From Prorocentrum cordatum (taxonomy: Eukaryota > Sar > Dinophyceae > Prorocentrales > Prorocentraceae): a stretch of 64,000 nt of DNA. Below are positions 59,364 through 64,000 of the stretch, piece after piece. The stretch spans positions 31,001-95,000 of the forward strand of contig CAUYUJ010021060.1 of assembly GCA_963575745.1 (NCBI GenBank), in the 5' to 3' direction. Every line of letters starts with the position of its first letter. Position 1 is the stretch's first letter. Both the position numbers and the translations under genes were made by a program. The notes beneath the pieces are model-generated. The model saw only the letters and a program-made list of their open reading frames with translations. It made no database searches and was not told the origin of the DNA.

Positions 59364-60590
59364 AGGAGTTTGATGACAACATGCGGCGGCACACTGTATC
59401 GGACGAGTGGGATCAGCACCAGGATTTTGGTGATAGTGGCGACGATATTGATGCTGCTGCTGAGGATTGCCGGGACCGACTTACGGTAGGTGGCGGAGGT
59501 ATGCAGGCTAGATCTTGAACACGCGCTCCCGTTGGCTTCCTCCGTCGCTGCATTGGGTCAACATGTTTTGGCTTTTCCTTGCGCCTCCGCCGCGCGCGGC
59601 TTCGTTGCAGGGCCGCGGGCCGCCTTGCTGGCTGCTGGGCCAGGCTGCCGATTAAACACTATCTCCAGTCATGCCCCACGGATGCCCAAACTGCACCCAA
59701 ACTTTGTAGTTCGAGAGCAGTGCTGACAGAGGGATCGAGGGATGCGTGGATCGTCAGCTGGTATTTTGTCGGGGAGTGGGGCGGGGGGTTGGGGCCCGAA
59801 CTGCTTTCGATTCTGTTTTGGCTCGGGGCTGGCCTCTGATCAGCTGCTCTGGACCCTTGTGCGCCCAGCAATGCCGTGTGTGCGTCTGGTTCCAGTTTTC
59901 AAAGAGACACGGTGACAGAAACAGTAAAACGGATCTATAGCGCGCAGGCAGACCGCTAAGAAATTGGTTGGGCCGCGGGCACTGCGGAGGGGTTTCGTTG
60001 GGCGGGTGCTCTACACTGTAGCGGGGCAGTCAATGTAGGAACGATGTCCTCCCCATCGCTGCATACAGCGAGGAGGTGGAGGGGGAGGGAGAGGAGGTCT
60101 ACGCAGTAGTAGTGACACCTTCGCTGCGTAGATGTTAAAGTCTCAACGCTTCGCGTATTCACACTAGTTGGTGGCGCCACTCCATGCACTAGTTCCATGG
60201 CCAGTGAGTTCTTCCTGGCCCAGCTGGTGTCAGCGTTCCCAGTGATGGTCTTCCTGGCCACATCCTGGTACCGCCCCCGCGCCATTTTGGCTGCGCACCA
60301 ACCTTGGTTGGTTAATTCTGCATGCGCGCGCTCCTGGGCCTGGTTCCTGGCAGCTGCAGCCCGCACCCCCTCGCGCTGACTGGCCCGCTTAGGTGCTGCT
60401 TAGGCCGCCGGCTCGTCGGCGTTAGGCAATTAGGCTCGCGCGTGGCCCGCTCGAGCCCTACTCGCCGTCGGAGAGCTCGCCTGCGGTCGCGACAAAAAGT
60501 ATTCACACTAGTCCATCCAGACACGATGCCCAGAGAAGCTGCCTTGAACCGGGGAGCGTGCCATGATTTGGAGATATCCGGGGGTTGAGT
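59364..60590. other. Region without firm gene
   Basis: A possible DUF4116-like string (VAALGQHVLAFPCAS, about 59545-59590) lacks good splice sites. GCCATTTTGGCT at 60281-60292 equals the core of the dinoflagellate spliced leader but without matching flanks. No other feature. Confidence 0.4.
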
Positions 60591-61170
60591 TGGCCAGAAG
60601 CCCCCTGGATGCCTCCTTGGGCCTCCTGGGGTGTCTCTGACAGGGCCTCTCGGAGGCATCTTGGGGCGTCTTGAGGGCCTCTTGCTGGCTCTTGGGGAGC
60701 ATCTTGTAGCGTCATGGGTGCTCTTGGAGTCCTCTTGAGGCCATTTTGCAAACGTTTGGGGCTTCTTGGGGCCTTCTTGGGGCCCTCTGGGGAGGCATTC
60801 TTGGGATCATCTTGGAGGACATCGATCAAAAACAGGGGGGGTCCTTGGTTAGCGCCACCCCTCTGGAAGCCCAAACGTCGAATCTTGGGGTTTCTTGGGG
60901 CGCTCTTGGGGCGCTCTTGGGCGCCCTTGGGGCCGTCTTGGAGCCCGCTTGGGCCTCTCTTGGATCTCCCGTGGGCCCTCTTGGAGCCAGTTTGAGGCGT
61001 CCTAGGGAGCTCCCAAGGCCACTCGGACCCATCTTGTAGCTGCCTTGGGACCGCTTGGAGTATGTTGGAAACCATCTTGAGCAATCTCGCGGTATCTTGT
61101 GCCATTTTGGAGGCCATTTTGGGCCATCTGAGGCCCTCTTGTAGACATCTTGGGGTATATTGGGCCCTCT
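60590..61170. repeat. CTCTTGGGGCC minisatellite, block 2
   Basis: Same unit family as 48780-49360, 12-15 bp with drift, including several CCATTTTGG variants. The interruption at about 60825-60885 is AT-rich, as in block 1. Confidence 0.85.
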
Positions 61171-61984
61171 GACCGCTTGCGGAGCTCCCCGTCCAGACGG
61201 AGTAAACCCCTCCCCGAAGGGAAGAAGGGGGTTGGAAGAGAAAGTGCCCTATATTACCCACGTCCTAAAGGGCTGGTGGGGCTCTGAGAGCGGTCCGTGT
61301 CAGGGCTACCTCCTAGTAGGATGTGGGAATCCGCAGTCCAGCAGAGAGGCAATACCTTCTGCGCGAAGGCAGTTTTCTTCTCCTTGGCCCTCAAGGTTCC
61401 TTGCGCTGTGACATTTTCTACAACGTGTGGGCGCGTATCCTTTTTTTGGGTCGTTTCATGCCGCCTTCGTGCTTTGGAGCCAGAAATACTTGCACTTGTC
61501 GATGCGAGAACTAGCGGGGGTGGTTCATTCCTTGTCCAGGTCGATTCAGTGACGCTTTGGCCGTCCGTGCGAATGTGTCGTGACGTGGCGCCGCAAGCCC
61601 CTCCGTGGCTGTGGCACTGCTTCAGATCTGGCGGTCTCATCGTTTGCCCACCGTCGATTCGTCCATCACCCACCGGTTCTCTCAGTACCGTTTGGTGCTC
61701 TGCTGTGGGAACCAGTCATGCCATCACGTGGGAAAGCTCAAGTGCTGGTGCTGGTCGTGCAGCGCCCGTCGCACCGAAGGCTCCTTGCTGGTGCTCCGTG
61801 CAGCTCCCCCCGCGCACGCTGGGCTCGTCCGATCGCGGCGGCCACCCACCCCAGCAGGACGAGGAGGAGGAGGAGGAGGAGGAGGAGGAGGAGGAGGCAA
61901 AGCACAAAAACTGAAGGCTCCTTGCCGTGGAGAGGTCGCCCCGAGTTCTCCCCAGCCCTTGCTTTGCGCGCGTGCAGCCATCAG
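61171..61984. other. Region upstream of the DUF4116 exons
   Basis: A (GAG)n array at 61859-61898. Open frames of up to about 200 codons (61297-61914) have no recognised domain. Probably intron or intergenic sequence. Confidence 0.45.
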
Positions 61985-62059
61985 GCCGTCCTGGCCGCCG
62001 TGCTCTCAGACGGCCTGGCCCTCGCCGCCGCGTCCGAGGAGCTGCGGGCCGACAGGGAG
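61985..62059 (+). CDS. DUF4116-type micro-exon A
   Basis: After the AG at 61983-61984 exactly 25 codons read AVLAAVLSDGLALAAASEEL and RADRE, the typical DUF4116 half-repeat. The next bases are GCTGCT, so a GC donor or a longer exon is possible. It shares the phase-0 start and 75-nt length with exon B. A (GT)n array begins 25 nt later. Likely part of a repeat protein spread over many tiny exons; cellular role unknown. Confidence 0.6.
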
Positions 62060-62083
62060 GCTGCTCTGCTTGTGGGGGGAGCG

Positions 62084-62084
62084 C

Positions 62085-62117
<33 letters not shown>

Positions 62118-62145
62118 ATGTGTGTGTGTGTGTGTGTGTTTGTGC
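62084..62145. repeat. (GT)n microsatellite
   Basis: About 30 GT dinucleotides with one ATGTGAT interruption; followed by two copies of TGTGCAGCCAGCTGG. Confidence 0.95.
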
Positions 62146-62199
62146 AGCCAGCTGGTGTTTGTGCAGCCAGCTGGAGACTGTTCTTTTTAAGGGTCCAGC

Positions 62200-62376
62200 G
62201 ATAACCCGGGTTATCGGGCTTGCCCCCCCACCCCCCAAGGATTACCTAACCTTGCCGGTTGTGCAGGTCCGAGGTGGGGGGGGCGCGGGCATATGCAGAG
62301 CTGCCCACAGCGCGAAGGTTAGTTTATCGGCCGGACCCCTCCTCCGCCCCCCCCCTCCGGGATAACCTGGGTTATC
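62200..62376. repeat. Pair of GATAACC/GGTTATC palindromes
   Basis: 62200-62215 is a perfect 16-bp palindrome GATAACCCGGGTTATC; 62361-62376 is the same with one T. The outer bases (AGC at left, GCC at right) extend the relation as inverted ends. The C-run and G-run between them would pair when folded. Possibly a tiny foldback element. Confidence 0.6.
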
Positions 62377-62389
62377 GCCCATTCCAAGA

Positions 62390-63037
62390 AAAACGGTCTC
62401 CTGGAGTTCAGTCGGGCCTGTCCTTCTACAGGAGGAATAAGCAAAAGTAGTCAAAAAATAGTCAGCGGACGATTTTTTGGTCCAGAATCCGCCTGTAGGG
62501 GGACATGCCCGACCTAAAGCTGGAGGATTGGGGATCGAGTGTGTGAGGCTCTGGTCTTGTGGGGGTCGCCTCGCCAGAGCACCCCTTGGACGGGCGGCCT
62601 GTGCATCGAGGAGTGCGGCGCGGTCGACCAATCATCTGTCATGCCATTTGTGAACTTGGCTTGGCTGGTCCCCCCAAATATCGCCAGCACGAGCTGCAGC
62701 TTGCCGTGGGGCGTGGGGAGCGATAGAGGGGCTATTGTAGGTACATTCTTGGCCCGAGAGGTCTACGCTGCCCGAGCGTCTGCTTGCATGGCAACGGTTG
62801 CTCATTTGCTTGTGATTTTATGGGACTTCCTTTTGGTGTGCGCTGATTTTGTGATGCTGTTCCTTCTGTTGCTCGACTCACGCTGCTCCCGTATGGCGAT
62901 TGGCGTCTTGACGATGCTTCGCAGGGCGAATGTGCTTTGTTACTCTAATACAGTCGTAGAACTTTCTTCGTCGTCCTGAGCCGACCACCCGAAAATGAAC
63001 TGACATCAGCCTTTCTGTGCACGCGCATTTCTTGCAG
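62390..63037. other. Probable intron or spacer with one unassigned ORF
   Basis: A 112-codon frame from the ATG at 62641 to 62979 contains a strongly hydrophobic stretch (LLVILWDFLLVCADFVMLFLLL in two parts) that could span a membrane, but I recognise no family and codon support is weak. It lies between exons A and B and ends 60 nt before the acceptor of exon B. Confidence 0.3.
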
Positions 63038-63112
63038 GTCGTATCTGCGGCAGTGCGATATTGTGGGTTGGCTCTACATCACGCTTCGCGTGATCTACGC
63101 AGTGACCCTGAG
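63038..63112 (+). CDS. DUF4116-type micro-exon B
   Basis: A CATTTCTTGCAG acceptor precedes 25 codons reading VVSAAVRYCGLALHHASRDL and RSDPE; the donor GTGGGA follows at 63113. Length 75 nt and phase 0 at both ends make it interchangeable with exon A. This is the best-defined exon of the set, since both splice sites are canonical. Product: a DUF4116-type helical repeat of unknown function. Confidence 0.68.
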
Positions 63113-63352
63113 GTGGGACTGAGGTGGAAAGGCGTTCATGCCAGGGAGTGTACGCACACGCCATAGCATGCAATGGTGCCGCGGTGTATATACTTGAGTA
63201 TTGGAAGCTCTTCAAGAAAGCAGAGTGTTGACAGTCTGGTTGGCATAGCGCACCACGCACCTCTCCTCTCGCTGCGGTCAAGTGGCTGGTGACAGCGCTA
63301 GAGGCATGGAGCGTGCACACAGTAGGGTACAGCTTTGGCACTTGGGCGGGAG

Positions 63353-63412
63353 GTTGTTCGCTTGGCAGTGCGGTCGCACGGTCTCGCGCTGAACTATGCT
63401 TCGGAGGGCAGG
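63353..63412 (+). CDS. DUF4116-type micro-exon C
   Basis: After GGGAG (AG at 63351-63352) 20 codons read VVRLAVRSHGLALNYASEGR; a GTGGGT donor starts at 63413. It is somewhat shorter than exons A and B. It is 240 bp downstream of exon B on the same strand, and the three together would encode about 70 residues of tandem repeat. The gene would continue beyond the last exon, possibly beyond the window. Confidence 0.6.
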
Positions 63413-64000
63413 GTGGGTTTGCCTATCGTTCAGCTCCTCGCATCCTTTCTTTTTTCGTACCTTTTGCAGTCTCCGCGACATCAGCGAACAACAGCGTTTT
63501 TCAATGTTCTAGGGCCGCGGGCTGGGTCGCTCATGATTCCTCGCAGCTGCCAGTTGGCGCCATAGAGGGTGGTGTGGGTTGTGCTTGCCCCAATGGTGCA
63601 TCAATTGGCCGCCAAGATACAATCCGTGCTGACGCCCCACAACCGCAGCAGGTGCGCCCCGACTTATATTCTGTTCTGGACGGGCTGACAAAAGTATCAA
63701 CTTTGAATCGTTTCGGCCCGTGCAGGTGCTCGTTGCCACGGTGGGTGGGTGCGCCTGAACGATCGCAGCGTCGGCGGCTCTGTGGTAAATACTCGCAAGG
63801 GGCATGCTGGCACGCCGATGGCGTCTTGGGGACAGTGGTTTCCAGGATACGCCCTGCGGAGCCCTCGTTTTGGAAAGTCCTCCGCGTTGCGTTTCCTGGT
63901 GGCCTTGTTTTGTGGTTCGTGTGCGGGTTGTCAGGCGCGCCTTTCCCCGCCACGGTTTTATCAGCATGGCGAAGCTGATGATGCCTGCTTGTCGTTTGTC
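63413..64000. other. Right edge, no recognised gene
   Basis: No further DUF4116-like exon, RNA gene or repeat element is recognisable. Open frames on both strands (for example the one at 63289-63978) lack motifs. Confidence 0.45.

Overview
This window looks like nuclear DNA of a dinoflagellate. Three things point there: (i) an intronless alpha-tubulin gene of alveolate type with the C-terminal ending GYGDEF; (ii) a tyrosine-recombinase retrotransposon whose Gag-like, RT/RNase H, recombinase and methyltransferase-like products resemble the large family I know from Symbiodiniaceae and Polarella-type genomes; (iii) tiny exons carrying DUF4116-type repeats, a domain very abundant in dinoflagellates. 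The unique parts are GC-rich and repeat-loaded. The genus cannot be fixed from the sequence.

Layout. 1-38759 is repeat territory: a segmental duplication of about 17 kb (copy 1 at 1-17636, cut off by the window edge; copy 2 at 21618-38759, offset 21.1-21.6 kb). It consists of a ~177-bp satellite, short GC-rich hairpin elements that separate it from AT-rich modules, and two inserts in the hairpin loop: a ~1.95-kb insert with a broken repeat-protein ORF and a ~5.4-kb GC-rich insert with decayed coding remnants. Copies are almost identical except for four patches of copy 1 that look like uncorrected reads. 38760-44200 is mostly simple and degenerate tandem repeats. 44201-44391 is a foldback element. 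44752-46113 is alpha-tubulin, the one clearly intact conventional gene. 46114-51656 holds minisatellites and one or two DUF4116 micro-exons. 51657-58183 is a structurally complete tyrosine-recombinase retrotransposon with split direct repeats (A1 - ORFs - B1 A2 B2), inserted beside a 1.1-kb GAT microsatellite. 59364-64000 holds more minisatellite and three further DUF4116 micro-exons.

How it works together. The retrotransposon is the functional centre: Gag-like protein, RT and RNase H make a cDNA, the split repeats allow a circular intermediate, the tyrosine recombinase integrates it, and the methyltransferase-like domain may modify its own or host DNA. The DUF4116 exons, spread over at least 15 kb on the + strand, suggest one long gene with micro-exons whose introns contain the retrotransposon, or relics of several copies. 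The main caution is consensus quality: both copy-1 noise and the frame changes in the retrotransposon could partly be sequencing errors.
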